64,000 nt of DNA from Brevibacterium aurantiacum (GCF_900169065.1 NZ_FXZB01000017.1:1-64000); one strand, 5' to 3'; positions 26,135 to 35,101 are shown, counted from the first letter of the stretch. Program-made: numbers and translations. Notes: a model not told the origin generated them from the letters alone.

Positions 26135-27544
26135 GTGTCCAAGAATTCCCCACAGCGCTTCGACCGACTCCTGCGCCCGGGTCGGTGGGTCCGCGACTTC
26201 GTCGACGACCTCGCCGTTGCCTCGCCGGCTCGACTGGCGATCGGCTCGTTCGTCGCAGTGGTGGCATTCTTCGCGATCCTTCTGATGCTGCCGGCGAGCA
26301 TGCGCGACCCCGGGTCTGTCTCCGAGGCCCAGCACATCGCCAATGCGATCTTCGTGGCCGTGTCCTCGGTCTGCGTGACGGGGCTGACCCCTGTGGTCAC
26401 GGAGAACTATTGGTCAGACTTCGGGATCTCGGTCATCACCGCCGGCATCCAGGTCGGTGGCCTGGGGATCCTCACCCTCGCCTCGGTGCTGGGCATGGCG
26501 GTCTCCCGGCGGCTGGGAGTTCGGCAGCGCCTCATCGCCCAACAGGCCACCTCGGCGCTCAATCTGGGTCAGGTCGGCACCTTGCTCAAGACCGTCGTCA
26601 TCACCATCGTCACCGCCGAGGCGATTCTCGCGGTGCTGATGTTCCCCCGGTTCCTCATCCGCGGTGAGAGCATCGGCGATGCCCTCTGGTACTCGGTGTT
26701 CTACTCGATCTCGGCGTTCAACAATGCGGGCTTCACGATCCACCCGGGCGGTGGAGCCTATTTCGCCTCTGATCCGTGGATCCTCTCGCTGCTCATGCTC
26801 GGCGTCTTCGTCGGCGCTCTGGGCTTCCCTGTCGTGCTCATGATCGCGATGCAGTGGAATCATCCCAAGAAGTGGGACCTGCACACGAAGCTGACCCTGA
26901 CGACGACGACCGTGGTTCTGGCCGTCGGTCTCCTGTTCCTCCTCATCTTCGAGTCGGCTAACCCGGACACGCTGGGTGACAAGAACGCCGGACACACCTT
27001 CGTCGAGGTCCTGTTCATGGCGGTGATGCCGCGTTCGGGAGGGTTCTCGACGATGGAGATCGCGGACATGAGCCAGTCCTCGCACCTGCTCATGGACCTC
27101 ATGATGTTCATCGGCGGCGGGTCCTCATCGACGGCGGGCGGCATCAAGGTCACGACCGTGGCCGTGCTCGTGCTGGCCGCCTACACCGAAGCTCGCGGTC
27201 TGCAGGACGTGCATGTCTTCGGACGGCGCCTGACTTCCTCGACGATCAAACTCGCGATCTCGGTTCTGCTCACGGGCGCCATCATCGTCTTCATCGGCAC
27301 GCTGACGATGCTTCAGATCTCCGCCGAACCCTTGGACAAGGTGCTGTTCGAGGTGATCTCCGCGTTCGGCACCGTGGGCCTGAGCTCCGGGGTCTCGGCC
27401 ACCGTCAATGAGGCAGGCCTGTACTGCCTGTCCGTGATCATGCTCATCGGCCGTCTCGGTACGATTACACTGGCGGCAGCCCTGTCCATGCAGGACTCGG
27501 TGCGCCTGTACCGCTATCCCGAAGAAAGGCCGGTCGTTGGCTAA
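26135..27544 (+). CDS. trkH: TrkH/KtrB-type potassium transporter subunit
   Basis: This is the membrane pore of a K+ uptake system of the Trk/Ktr family. It has about 469 residues with repeated membrane-pore-membrane units. Selectivity loops are visible as VCVTGLTP, FNNAGFTIHP, RSGGFSTM and FGTVGLSSGV, each with the conserved Gly. The GTG at 26135 lies 7 bases after TACCAT (26122-26127), suggesting a leaderless start; the ATG at 26081 would lie across the acuC promoter and is less likely. trkA follows with an 8-base overlap. Confidence 0.93.
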   Translation: MSKNSPQRFDRLLRPGRWVRDFVDDLAVASPARLAIGSFVAVVAFFAILLMLPASMRDPGSVSEAQHIANAIFVAVSSVCVTGLTPVVTENYWSDFGISVITAGIQVGGLGILTLASVLGMAVSRRLGVRQRLIAQQATSALNLGQVGTLLKTVVITIVTAEAILAVLMFPRFLIRGESIGDALWYSVFYSISAFNNAGFTIHPGGGAYFASDPWILSLLMLGVFVGALGFPVVLMIAMQWNHPKKWDLHTKLTLTTTTVVLAVGLLFLLIFESANPDTLGDKNAGHTFVEVLFMAVMPRSGGFSTMEIADMSQSSHLLMDLMMFIGGGSSSTAGGIKVTTVAVLVLAAYTEARGLQDVHVFGRRLTSSTIKLAISVLLTGAIIVFIGTLTMLQISAEPLDKVLFEVISAFGTVGLSSGVSATVNEAGLYCLSVIMLIGRLGTITLAAALSMQDSVRLYRYPEERPVVG

Positions 27545-28199
27545 CGAACACACCTCAATCCTGGTCATCGGACTCGGACGCTTCGGGTCATCGACCGCTG
27601 CCACGCTGGCCAAGCTGGGTCGTGAGGTCATGGCGATCGAACACAGCGCCGAACTGGTCAAGGACTGGAGCGGAAAGCTCACTCACGTCGTCGAGGCCGA
27701 TGCCACGAACATCGATGCCCTGCGCCAGGTGGGTGCCGGTGACTTCTCCACCGCCGTCGTCGGGATCGGAACCTCGATCGAGGACAGCGTGCTGACGACG
27801 GCCAACCTCGTGGATCTGGGCGTGGGTCAGGTGTGGGCGAAGGCCATCTCACCCGCCCACGGCAAGATCCTCCACCGCATCGGCGCCCACCACGTCCTCT
27901 ACCCCGAATCCGATGCAGGCCGACGGGTGGCGCACCTGGTGAGCTCACGGATGATGGAGTACATCGAGTTCGATGAAGGCCACTTCGCCGTGGTGAAGAT
28001 GCGGCCTCCGCGGGAGATCCAGGGCTTCACGCTCAGCGAATCGGGCGTGCGCGACAAGTACGGTGTCACGATCGTGGGCATCAAGAGCCCCGGCCGTGAC
28101 TTCACCTACGCCGAGCCCACCACTCGAGTGGGCAAGCAGGATCTGCTCATCGTCGCCGGCCATGTGGAGCTGCTGGGACGCTTCGCCGGTCGACCGTAG
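27537..28199 (+). CDS. trkA: TrkA/KtrA-type potassium channel regulatory subunit
   Basis: This is the cytoplasmic nucleotide-gated regulator of the TrkH pore. It has 220 residues: an RCK_N Rossmann domain beginning ILVIGLGRFGSSTAATLAKLG with the acidic end of strand two at AIEHSAE, then an RCK_C domain from about residue 135 (TLSESGVRDKYGVTIVGIKS). The TTG start at 27537 overlaps the trkH stop by 8 bases and has AGAAAGG upstream, showing tight coupling. Confidence 0.93.
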   Translation: MANEHTSILVIGLGRFGSSTAATLAKLGREVMAIEHSAELVKDWSGKLTHVVEADATNIDALRQVGAGDFSTAVVGIGTSIEDSVLTTANLVDLGVGQVWAKAISPAHGKILHRIGAHHVLYPESDAGRRVAHLVSSRMMEYIEFDEGHFAVVKMRPPREIQGFTLSESGVRDKYGVTIVGIKSPGRDFTYAEPTTRVGKQDLLIVAGHVELLGRFAGRP

Positions 28200-28248
28200 A
28201 GGGACACTGCCCGTAGGGGGACTCTGCAGCGTAGAGGGTCACTGCAGC
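28196..28248 (+). repeat. Three imperfect 17-18 base tandem repeats after trkA
   Basis: Units beginning GTAGAGGGACACTGC (28196), GTAGGGGGACTCTGCAGC (28213) and GTAGAGGGTCACTGCAGC (28231) follow each other directly. The trkA stop TAG is inside the first unit. No hairpin or T-run terminator is evident. Confidence 0.7.
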
Positions 28249-28264
28249 GTGTCGTGATCGGCTT

Positions 28265-28957
28265 CTACCATGCAGCCTCCATTTCGACTTCTGTCGGATC
28301 GTCATCACCCGCAAGCAGTCGAGTACGAGCTTTCTGCATCATCACAGTCAGTTCGGACTCCAGTTCGGACAGAAACCATTCGAGAGTCTCATGTCTGCTG
28401 ACCAACGCGATCGATCGTCCTCTGATAACGACCCCGGCGTAGCTGCCCTGCTCGCGCGGTCCCAGCCGTGTGATTGGTGAGTCACCGAGCGGAGTCGTCT
28501 GCGTGCTGTCGTTGACCGGCAGGCCCTGCGAAAACTCGGTCAGGACCGAACCCACGTGATTCCAGGTAGCGACCATGTCCTCCAACCGCTGAGCAAAGGA
28601 CAACGTCACGGTCTCCAGCGTGTCGAAGCAGCGTGCGGGCAGGTCGTTCCAGCCGCCTGCCCCACATTCCGCATCCAACCGTTCCACCTCGCTGTCGGCC
28701 AAATCGAGGAAGTCCGGCCACAATCGATCAACCAGTCCCCTGCGACGCCTGAGCAGTTCCGCTCTGTCTTCGGCCAGTTTCTCGTCCGCAGCGTCAAGGG
28801 CCTTCGCATCAGCGTCGTCAATCGGCAGGTGGAGGGCGATCGCACGTATCGCTGCCTGCTCGTTGGAAACACGCCCGATCTTCTGCAGCTCCCGATCGAC
28901 CGCCATGAGGTCGGCATGCAGCCGTGCCACGCGAAAGAACTGTTCGTTGTTGTTCAC
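28265..28957 (-). CDS. Hypothetical protein, mostly helical
   Basis: This 230-residue protein belongs to no family I recognise. The N-terminal half is rich in Leu, Ala, Arg and acidic residues with heptad-like spacing, suggesting a coiled coil. The C-terminal half has a short mixed region (GSYAGVVIRGRSIALVSRHETLEWF) and another helix. No signal peptide or membrane segment is seen. The start is GTG at 28957, preceded by GGAGAGAG; the extended frame to 29158 is Arg/Ser-rich and repeat-derived and is rejected. It lies just downstream of tRNA-Gly on the same strand. Confidence 0.75.
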   Translation of the reverse strand: MNNNEQFFRVARLHADLMAVDRELQKIGRVSNEQAAIRAIALHLPIDDADAKALDAADEKLAEDRAELLRRRRGLVDRLWPDFLDLADSEVERLDAECGAGGWNDLPARCFDTLETVTLSFAQRLEDMVATWNHVGSVLTEFSQGLPVNDSTQTTPLGDSPITRLGPREQGSYAGVVIRGRSIALVSRHETLEWFLSELESELTVMMQKARTRLLAGDDDPTEVEMEAAW

Positions 28958-29114
28958 TGAGACTCTCTCCGTCGACTCGTCGCGGCTGCGTCCGATCGCA
29001 TCTGTGCGAGGCCGGCGACGACGTTGATGACAGAGTATGTGGCAGCACTGACATGGCCACAGGACAGCGTGGTCAGAAGTTTCTCGGTCGCTTCGCCAGA
29101 CATCCGTAGAGCCA

Positions 29115-29154
29115 CGACGAAAGCCACGACTAGAGCGACGACGAAAGCCACGAC
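29115..29154. repeat. Direct repeat beside tRNA-Gly
   Basis: The 16-base word CGACGAAAGCCACGAC occurs exactly twice, at 29115-29130 and 29139-29154, eight bases from the 3' end of the tRNA gene. A related third partial copy precedes it. It does not match tRNA sequence, so it is not an att-site duplication of the tRNA end. Confidence 0.7.
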
Positions 29155-29162
29155 ACAATGTG

Positions 29163-29233
29163 AGCGGGCGACGGGAATCGAACCCGCGTCATCGGCTTGG
29201 GAAGCCGAGGCTCTACCATTAAGCTACGCCCGC
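29163..29233 (-). tRNA. tRNA-Gly (anticodon CCC)
   Basis: This 71-nucleotide gene folds as a full cloverleaf. The acceptor stem is GCGGGCG/CGCCCGC, the D-arm contains AGCTTAATGGTAGAGC, and the anticodon stem TCGGC/GCCGA encloses loop TTCCCAA with anticodon CCC. The T-arm contains GGTTCGATTCC. The discriminator base is T, as is usual for bacterial tRNA-Gly. CCA is not encoded. It would decode GGG codons. Confidence 0.96.
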
Positions 29234-29400
29234 ATATCCTCACATCACCCGTTATCACCAGCGCAGATGCCCTGCTGAGGGAAACCGAGCACCGTCGTAC
29301 GGCGAACTGAAAACCACGGTGATGCGGTGATCGCGACAACTCCCCCAGTGTATATGCTCGGCTGTGATTCCCCACAGACTTGCCCAACCCTCGCGCACGA

Positions 29401-29430
29401 CTGAGGGGGCGGCCGCAGCCACCCCCTCAG
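29401..29430 (-). terminator. Hairpin after the symporter gene
   Basis: Perfect 9-base arms CTGAGGGGG and CCCCCTCAG enclose a 12-base loop, 47 bases beyond the symporter stop. There is no T-run, so it is either a U-less actinobacterial terminator or a message-stabilising hairpin. Confidence 0.55.
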
Positions 29431-29477
29431 CATCATGTCGCACGAACATCACGTCGTACGAGCAACATTTCTCACAC

Positions 29478-31124
29478 TCAGTGTTCGACAGCCTCCTCGG
29501 CGCCGAATCCGGTGTGGGCACGAACGTCCATCTCCGCTGCCAGCTCGGGGCTCTCAACGGTCTTATCGGTGATCGACGCGATCCAGCCGAGGATGAAGCC
29601 GAGGGGAATCGAGATGATTCCGGGGTTCGACAGTGGGAAGAGCACGAAGTCTGCTCCCGGGATCATCGCGGTTTCGGAACCGGAGACGACCGGGGAGAAG
29701 GCGATCAGCAGAATCGCGGATCCCAGACCGCCGTAGATCGACCACACGGCGCCGCGAGTGGTGAAGCGCTTCCAGAACAGCGAGTAGACGATCGTCGGCA
29801 GGTTCGCACTGGCCGCAACGGCGAAGGCGAGTGCCACGAGGAACGCAATGTTCTGTCCCTGCACTCCGATGCCGCCGATGATCGCGACAGCACCGATGAC
29901 GATGACGGTGCGACGCGCGATCTTGACCTCGGCATCGGGGTCTTCGACCTTGCCCTTCTTGATGACGCTCGCATAGATATCGTGAGCGAAGGACGCGGCT
30001 GCGGTGATCGCGAGGCCAGCAACCACGGCCAGGATCGTGGCAAAGGCCACGGCCGAGATGAAGCCCATGAGAATGGGCCCGCCGAGGTGAAGGGCCAGCA
30101 GCGGTGCCGCCGAGTTCACTCCGCCGGGTGCGTTCTCGATCGCGTCAGCACCCACAAGTGCTGCCGCACCGTATCCGAGGACGAGGGTGAACAGGTAGAA
30201 CCCACCGATGAGCCAGATCGCCCAGACGACCGAACGACGAGCCTCCTTCGCTGAAGGCACCGTGTAGAAGCGCATCAGGACGTGGGGCAGACCGGCGGTG
30301 CCGAGGACCAGCGCAAGCGCCAAGGAGATGAAGTCGAGCGGATTCTCACCGTACTTCTGTCCCGGTTCGAGGATGGCCTCGCCCACGCCCGAATTGTTGA
30401 CTGCTGAAGAGAGCAGCGTCGACAGGTTGAAGCCGTTGAGCGCGAGCACCCAGATGGTCATTGCGAAGGCACCGAGGATGAGCAGCACCGCTTTGACGAT
30501 CTGCACCCAGGTCGTTCCCTTCATCCCGCCGACGAGCACGTAGATGATCATGAGCGCACCGACCACGGCGACGACCAGCGATTGGCCGACCTTGCCGTCG
30601 ATGCCCATGAGCAGCGACACCAGGCCACCGGCTCCGGCCATCTGGGCCAGTAGATAGAAGAAGCAGACCGCCAGGGTCGACAGGGCTGCCGCCATCCGCA
30701 CAGGGCGCTGTTTGAGGCGGAACGACAGCACGTCGGCCATCGTGAACTTGCCCGTGTTGCGCATCAGCTCTGCGACGATGAGCAGGGCGACGAGCCAGGC
30801 GACGAGGAAGCCGATCGAGTACAGGAAGCCGTCGTAGCCGTTGACCGCGATGGCGCCGCAGATGCCCAGGAACGAGGCCGCAGACAGGTAGTCACCTGAG
30901 ATCGCGAATCCGTTCTGCGGGCCGGTGAAGGACCTGCCGCCCGCGTAGTAGTCGGAGGCCGACTTGTTGTTCCGGCTGGCTCGCAGGACGATGAACATCG
31001 TCACCGCGACGAAAGCCGCGAAGATCGTGATGTTGAGAACCGGGTTGTTCTCGACCTCGGTCACGCCTTGGGACACTTTGTCGAGACTGGAAGCGAAGAG
31101 GTCTCCTATGGCGACTGTGCTCAT
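29478..31124 (-). CDS. actP: Acetate/monocarboxylate sodium-solute symporter (ActP/MctC type)
   Basis: This SSS-family transporter of 548 residues has about 13 transmembrane helices. The sequence SASDYYAGGRSFTGPQNGFAI near residue 55 and DYLSAASFLGI match the ActP/MctC branch, which takes up acetate, propionate and pyruvate. The start ATG at 31124 overlaps the DUF485 stop in an ATGA junction. The DUF485-plus-symporter pair and the divergent RamA-like regulator mirror the Corynebacterium glutamicum mctC arrangement and its control, so monocarboxylate uptake is the likely function. Confidence 0.92.
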   Translation of the reverse strand: MSTVAIGDLFASSLDKVSQGVTEVENNPVLNITIFAAFVAVTMFIVLRASRNNKSASDYYAGGRSFTGPQNGFAISGDYLSAASFLGICGAIAVNGYDGFLYSIGFLVAWLVALLIVAELMRNTGKFTMADVLSFRLKQRPVRMAAALSTLAVCFFYLLAQMAGAGGLVSLLMGIDGKVGQSLVVAVVGALMIIYVLVGGMKGTTWVQIVKAVLLILGAFAMTIWVLALNGFNLSTLLSSAVNNSGVGEAILEPGQKYGENPLDFISLALALVLGTAGLPHVLMRFYTVPSAKEARRSVVWAIWLIGGFYLFTLVLGYGAAALVGADAIENAPGGVNSAAPLLALHLGGPILMGFISAVAFATILAVVAGLAITAAASFAHDIYASVIKKGKVEDPDAEVKIARRTVIVIGAVAIIGGIGVQGQNIAFLVALAFAVAASANLPTIVYSLFWKRFTTRGAVWSIYGGLGSAILLIAFSPVVSGSETAMIPGADFVLFPLSNPGIISIPLGFILGWIASITDKTVESPELAAEMDVRAHTGFGAEEAVEH

Positions 31125-31462
31125 GGGGTGGTTCCTTCCGACTGCTGCTGGAGGCGTTCACGGATCGCCGAGGCCGGCGGATCGAGTTTCTTGTTCGCGA
31201 ACGAGACGTAGAACATCGTGATCGCGAAGGTCGTCACGAACTGCAGGAGTCCGAGGATCAGCCCGAGGTTGATCTCACCGATGACCTTCGTGGACATGAA
31301 ATCGTGCGCGTAGGTGCTCAGGATGACGTAGAGGAAGTACCACGCCATGAATCCGATCGACAGTGGTATCACCACCGAGAACCGTTTGCGCTTGAGTGCT
31401 TTGAATTCGGGATTCTCCTCTTCGACGAGGAAATCGACCCGAGTACTGACGGGATCGGTCAT
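31121..31462 (-). CDS. DUF485 membrane protein, symporter partner
   Basis: This 113-residue protein has two transmembrane helices (about residues 32-52 and 68-90) and short charged ends, matching DUF485. Such proteins are almost always encoded immediately before ActP/MctC-type symporters and are thought to assist them. The ATG at 31462 starts the operon; the stop overlaps the symporter start by four bases. It diverges from the RamA-like gene over 111 bases. Confidence 0.9.
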   Translation of the reverse strand: MTDPVSTRVDFLVEEENPEFKALKRKRFSVVIPLSIGFMAWYFLYVILSTYAHDFMSTKVIGEINLGLILGLLQFVTTFAITMFYVSFANKKLDPPASAIRERLQQQSEGTTP

Positions 31463-31545
31463 TGCTTCTCCATTCGAAACGTGCGTCGAGCATCAGTGGT
31501 CTGAATCACACAGCTTTAAACTAACGGTCAGTTGGCGCTGGGGAA

Positions 31546-31563
31546 TACCACCGAAAGTTGGTA
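31546..31563. promoter_or_regulatory. Inverted repeat upstream of the RamA-like gene
   Basis: TACCA (31546-31550) and TGGTA (31559-31563) flank an 8-base centre, 10 bases before the regulator's ATG. The element lies in the 111-base divergent region shared with the DUF485-symporter operon and may be an autoregulatory site. A GGGG run (31539-31542), resembling the C. glutamicum RamA half-site, lies next to it. Confidence 0.35.
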
Positions 31564-31573
31564 GCTTGTTCAC

Positions 31574-32455
31574 ATGAATGCCAAAACCAGAGAATCTCGG
31601 GCACTGAAGGCCGAGACTCGACGACTCTTCGTTGAAGCCATCGACTCTCTGCATCGCAGCGGGACCGGTGATGTGGTCTTCGGCGGAGCGGTCGAGGACG
31701 ACGAAGTCGCCGTCGAAGCAGTTGCCGGGGGCAGCAAAGATCGCCTTGCCTCACTCATCGTCAGCACAGGACGGGGGCTCGGCGGCCGTGCGCTCACCGA
31801 GGGTACACCCCAGCTGACCAAGGATTACGGGCTCGATCCCTTCATCACTCATCACTATGACGAGGAGGTCCTCGGCGAGGGGATCCAGGTTCTCATCGCT
31901 GTCCCGACTCTGCGCGGCGGCGATGTCACGGGCATGATCTACTGCGGTCACCGCAAGAACTACAACTCTGCGGCACCGCAGACGAGTGACCTCGTCAAAC
32001 GAGTCAGGCAGCTGTCGGTGGACCTGGGGCGGCTCGGCCAGGCCCGACCGGCCGAGGTACCGGTCGAACCAGAGCGCCTGTACTCCGATCTCGAGTCCTC
32101 GAGCCGTGAAGCGCTGCGCCGGACCTATGCGGAGCTGCGTTCGATTCGCTCGGGTGTCGACGAGAACGAAATGCGGCAGCGTCTGACTGCGGTGGAGAAC
32201 CGACTGGCCGATATCCTCTCAGGCCACAATTCGGAGCTGTTTCCGAACCCGACACCGACCATCAGCCTCTCCCCCAGGGAGACCGACATCCTCTCGCATG
32301 TGGCGCTGGGATGGTCGAATGCCAGGATCGCCGAGGGGCTGGGGCTGCGGGAGTCGACTGTGAAGTCCTACCTGAACACGGCCATGGTCAAGCTCTCTGC
32401 CGGCACCCGGCACGAGGCGGTGTCCATCGCCAGGTCAGCTGGGGCGCTCCCCTGA
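31574..32455 (+). CDS. ramA: RamA-like LuxR-family regulator of acetate metabolism
   Basis: This 293-residue regulator has an N-terminal GAF-like sensor region (about residues 15-150), a helical linker (160-220) and a C-terminal LuxR helix-turn-helix (SPRETDILSHVALGWSNARIAEGLGLRESTVKSYL). Length and layout match RamA of C. glutamicum, the acetate-metabolism activator. Divergence from the acetate symporter operon supports control of acetate uptake. There is no two-component receiver domain. The ATG at 31574 is the start. The call as RamA is by architecture and context. Confidence 0.85.
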   Translation: MNAKTRESRALKAETRRLFVEAIDSLHRSGTGDVVFGGAVEDDEVAVEAVAGGSKDRLASLIVSTGRGLGGRALTEGTPQLTKDYGLDPFITHHYDEEVLGEGIQVLIAVPTLRGGDVTGMIYCGHRKNYNSAAPQTSDLVKRVRQLSVDLGRLGQARPAEVPVEPERLYSDLESSSREALRRTYAELRSIRSGVDENEMRQRLTAVENRLADILSGHNSELFPNPTPTISLSPRETDILSHVALGWSNARIAEGLGLRESTVKSYLNTAMVKLSAGTRHEAVSIARSAGALP

Positions 32456-32456
32456 T

Positions 32457-32484
32457 CCCGGCGGCGATGGTCTGGGCCGCCGGG
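32457..32484. terminator. Bidirectional hairpin between ramA and proC
   Basis: Perfect 9-base GC-rich arms (CCCGGCGGC at 32457-32465, GCCGCCGGG at 32476-32484) enclose a 10-base loop in the 42-base gap between two convergent genes. There is no strong T-run on either side. Confidence 0.65.
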
Positions 32485-32497
32485 TTGGCTCGAACAC

Positions 32498-33334
32498 TCA
32501 GCCGTTGATGACCTCGGAGTTCTCCTTCTCCATCTCCAGGGAACGGTTGCCGGCAGCCTGTACTGCCGCCTCGGTGGTGTCGAAGAGTCCCGCATCGATG
32601 AAGGTCTGCAGGCCTGCGAGTGTGGTGCCGCCCTTACTGGAGACAGCCTGACGCTGCGCGCTCGGGTCCGGCTTCTCGGTCAGGAGGCGTCCTGCTCCGT
32701 CCGCGGTGGCCACGACCATCTGTTTGGCGGTCTCCTCGCTCAGCCCCATCTTCACACCAGCGGCGATCATGGTCTCGGCCAGGAGGAAGAAGTAGGCCAC
32801 ACCGGAGCCTGAGATCCCTGTCATCGCGGGGATCTCGGATTCGTCCAAGGCCACGACGAGTCCGGCTCCCGACAGCAGCGTCCGCAGTGTGTCCACGATG
32901 GTGTCGTCCACCTCGGCGGAGGGAGCAAGTGCGATGACGCCGTGCCCGATGGAACTAGGGGTGTTGGGCATGATCCGCACGATCGGGTTCTGCGGTGCCA
33001 GGGTGGCCAGATCGGCCATGGCGACACCGGCGGCCATCGAGACGAGGACCGAGTCGGCGTTCAGGCTCGGGGCCAGGTCGCGGACGGTCTCGGCCATCAT
33101 CCACGGCTTGACGCCGAGAAAGACGAAGTCAGCGCCTTCGGCCGCCTTCCGGTTGGCCTCGGCATCGTCCTCGACGGAGGTGACCGTGGCATTGGGGAGT
33201 TCCGCGGCAAGTCGTTTCGCCGAGGCGGCCGAATTCGTCGTCGCTCGAACGTCGAGCTTCTCGTCGGCGCTGAGGATTCCCTTGAGCAGTGCCGTACCCA
33301 TGTTTCCGGTGCCGATGGAGGCGATGGAGGTCAA
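32498..33334 (-). CDS. proC: ProC, pyrroline-5-carboxylate reductase
   Basis: ProC catalyses the last step of proline synthesis, NAD(P)H reduction of pyrroline-5-carboxylate. It has 278 residues: an N-terminal Rossmann fold starting IASIGTGNMGTALLKG, VFLGVKPW, RIMPNTPSSIGHG, and the C-terminal dimer helix bundle with SGSGVAYFF and SSKGGTTLAGL. The start is TTG at 33334 with GGCAGG upstream. It is followed on the opposite side by the convergent ramA gene. Confidence 0.95.
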   Translation of the reverse strand: MTSIASIGTGNMGTALLKGILSADEKLDVRATTNSAASAKRLAAELPNATVTSVEDDAEANRKAAEGADFVFLGVKPWMMAETVRDLAPSLNADSVLVSMAAGVAMADLATLAPQNPIVRIMPNTPSSIGHGVIALAPSAEVDDTIVDTLRTLLSGAGLVVALDESEIPAMTGISGSGVAYFFLLAETMIAAGVKMGLSEETAKQMVVATADGAGRLLTEKPDPSAQRQAVSSKGGTTLAGLQTFIDAGLFDTTEAAVQAAGNRSLEMEKENSEVING

Positions 33335-33384
33335 ATCAGACCTGCCTTTCTGTTGTTCACGTTTTTGTGGTGCGTGTGGTGCGT

Positions 33385-34428
33385 TCAGGAGTTCGGCTGG
33401 CCGTCGTTCGCACGAATCTCGCTCGCGGGGTTCTCGCGCGCGGCGTTTCCATTTGTGCGGACCTCGCTCGTGCGGACATGACTGGAGGCATTGCGGTGGC
33501 TGGCCTCAGATGCGAGCCCGAGATGCTCGCGCGCGAAGGCGAGCGAGTCTGCGAGCATCTGCTCTCGCGTGGACTTCTTCGCCACGAAGCGAGTGTTGAC
33601 TTCGACGACGATGTCGCCGGACCAGTCGTGTTTGGCCAGGTACTGCAGCGTCTCGGCCACAGGCATGGTGCCTGCGCCTGGGATCAGGTGCTCGTCCTTG
33701 AGGGATCCGGAGCCGTCGGTGAGGTGGACGTGACGGAGCTTGTCGAAGATCTCTGAGACGGTCTCGAGCGCGTTCATTCCGGCCGTCGAGGCGTGGGAGA
33801 AGTCGAAGGTGAGAGCGTCATAGTCCTCGTCGAGAGGGTTCCAGTCGGGATAGTAGACGAGGATCTCGCGCACGCCTGCGCGCCAGGGGTACATGTTCTC
33901 GACGGCGAGGACGACTCCGGTCTCCTCCGACACCTGGCGAACACCCTCGACGAAGCCCAGTGCGTACTCCCCCTGCCAGCGGAAAGGCGGGTGCAGGACC
34001 ACGGTCTTCGCACCGACCGCCTTGGCCAGGTTCGCGGTGATGCGCAGCTTCTCCCAGTGGTCCTTGTGCAGGACGCGGGGCAGGAACAGCAGCGTCGGTG
34101 CGTGCAGGGACATGACCTCGAGGCCCGTCTCTGCGGCCAGACCGTTGATGAGGTCGACGTCGCGGGTCTCGGCATTGTGGGTGACCATGATCTCGACGCC
34201 GTCATAGCCGTGCTTGGCGGCCTGAGCGAAGGTCTCGGCCACGGTCATCGGCGAGACCGAGGAGCTGGAGAGACCGATCCGGATCGTGTGTTCGGAACTG
34301 TGCTGAGTGTCGTGGTCGTAGACCTCGTGCTTGTCGAAGTACTCACGGTGGCGTCGGAAATTGGACCGCGCTGAATTCTTCGCGGTATAGACCTTCCGTG
34401 ATGACTTCGACCGATTCACACTGCTCAT
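33385..34428 (-). CDS. Sugar phosphate isomerase/epimerase-like TIM-barrel protein
   Basis: This 347-residue protein is of the xylose isomerase-like/AP endonuclease 2 superfamily. Barrel strands are visible at IRIGLSSSSVSP, YDGVEIMV, LEVMSLHAPT, KTVVLHPP, VLAVENMYPW, ALTFDFSHA, HVHLTDGSGS and IVVEVNTR; the E/D/H metal-ligand pattern is kept. The N-terminal 50 residues are basic and polar, and the C-terminal 40 are repetitive (VRTSEVRTNG), encoded by near-repeats of GTGCGGACCTCGCTCG. The ATG at 34428 is used; a start nearer the first strand is possible. The substrate is unknown. Confidence 0.82.
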   Translation of the reverse strand: MSSVNRSKSSRKVYTAKNSARSNFRRHREYFDKHEVYDHDTQHSSEHTIRIGLSSSSVSPMTVAETFAQAAKHGYDGVEIMVTHNAETRDVDLINGLAAETGLEVMSLHAPTLLFLPRVLHKDHWEKLRITANLAKAVGAKTVVLHPPFRWQGEYALGFVEGVRQVSEETGVVLAVENMYPWRAGVREILVYYPDWNPLDEDYDALTFDFSHASTAGMNALETVSEIFDKLRHVHLTDGSGSLKDEHLIPGAGTMPVAETLQYLAKHDWSGDIVVEVNTRFVAKKSTREQMLADSLAFAREHLGLASEASHRNASSHVRTSEVRTNGNAARENPASEIRANDGQPNS

Positions 34429-34502
34429 TCCATCCAGTTTAGTCCCCGAAGATTCCATATTCCCTCAGAAAGCATAAGCCGTGAAATCGTTAAGCTGGAT
34501 CA

Positions 34503-35066
34503 ATGGCTGATTTTCGAGTTCGCCGGGCCCGCGTCGCTGATGCCGCCCAGATCGCCGACGTCCACATCGCTGCGTGGACGGCCGCCTATCGCGGCATCAT
34601 GGCTGATGAGATTCTCGACTCCCTGAACATCGACCGCCAGACCGCCGGCTGGGCGAGAAACCTCGGCGAGGAGTCGAATCCGATGTCGACGCTGGTGGCG
34701 CTGGAGCCAGTCGAAGACTCGGCCGCGACGGAGCGCATCCTCGGGTTCGGCGGGGTGTGCCCGCCCAGGGATAGCCCCGAGGTGCTCGCTTCGCTTCCCG
34801 ATGTCTCGGGTCTCGGGCAGCTGGCGTCGATCAATCTGCATCCCGACGCCTTCGGCACCGGCGTCGGCGCCGTCCTCCTCCACGCGTTGGAAGACGAGCT
34901 GCGTGGGCAGGGCTTCACCCGTGCCTATCTCATGGTCGCCGAAGGCAATGAGCGGGCGATGCGCTTCTATGCCAAACACGGCTGGCACCGCACGGAGATC
35001 ACCCACGTCTTCGACGGGGTGTCTCCAGCGGTGCCAGAGCGCATGTTCACGGTCGAACTCGGCTGA
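34503..35066 (+). CDS. GNAT-family acetyltransferase
   Basis: This 187-residue protein has the GNAT fold: an N-terminal FRVRRARVADAAQIADVH strand-helix, an acetyl-CoA-binding region around LHPDAFGTGVGAVLLHALE, and a RFYAKHGWHR C-terminal strand. The GNAT Q/RxxGxG loop appears as FGTGVG. The substrate is unknown. The ATG at 34503 lies 6 bases after TAAGCT with no Shine-Dalgarno, so it is probably leaderless. It converges on glpK. Confidence 0.87.
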   Translation: MADFRVRRARVADAAQIADVHIAAWTAAYRGIMADEILDSLNIDRQTAGWARNLGEESNPMSTLVALEPVEDSAATERILGFGGVCPPRDSPEVLASLPDVSGLGQLASINLHPDAFGTGVGAVLLHALEDELRGQGFTRAYLMVAEGNERAMRFYAKHGWHRTEITHVFDGVSPAVPERMFTVELG

Positions 35067-35101
35067 GGGCCACCTCGGCGAGTATCGACCTCGACCGAAG
35101 G

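Noticed and set aside
28958-29158. N-terminal extension of the gene at 28265
   Set aside because: It is Arg/Ser-rich and encoded by direct repeats; GTG at 28957 has a ribosome site.
29115-29233. Possible phage attachment site at tRNA-Gly
   Set aside because: The nearby 16-base repeats do not copy the tRNA 3' end, and no integrase or phage genes are present.
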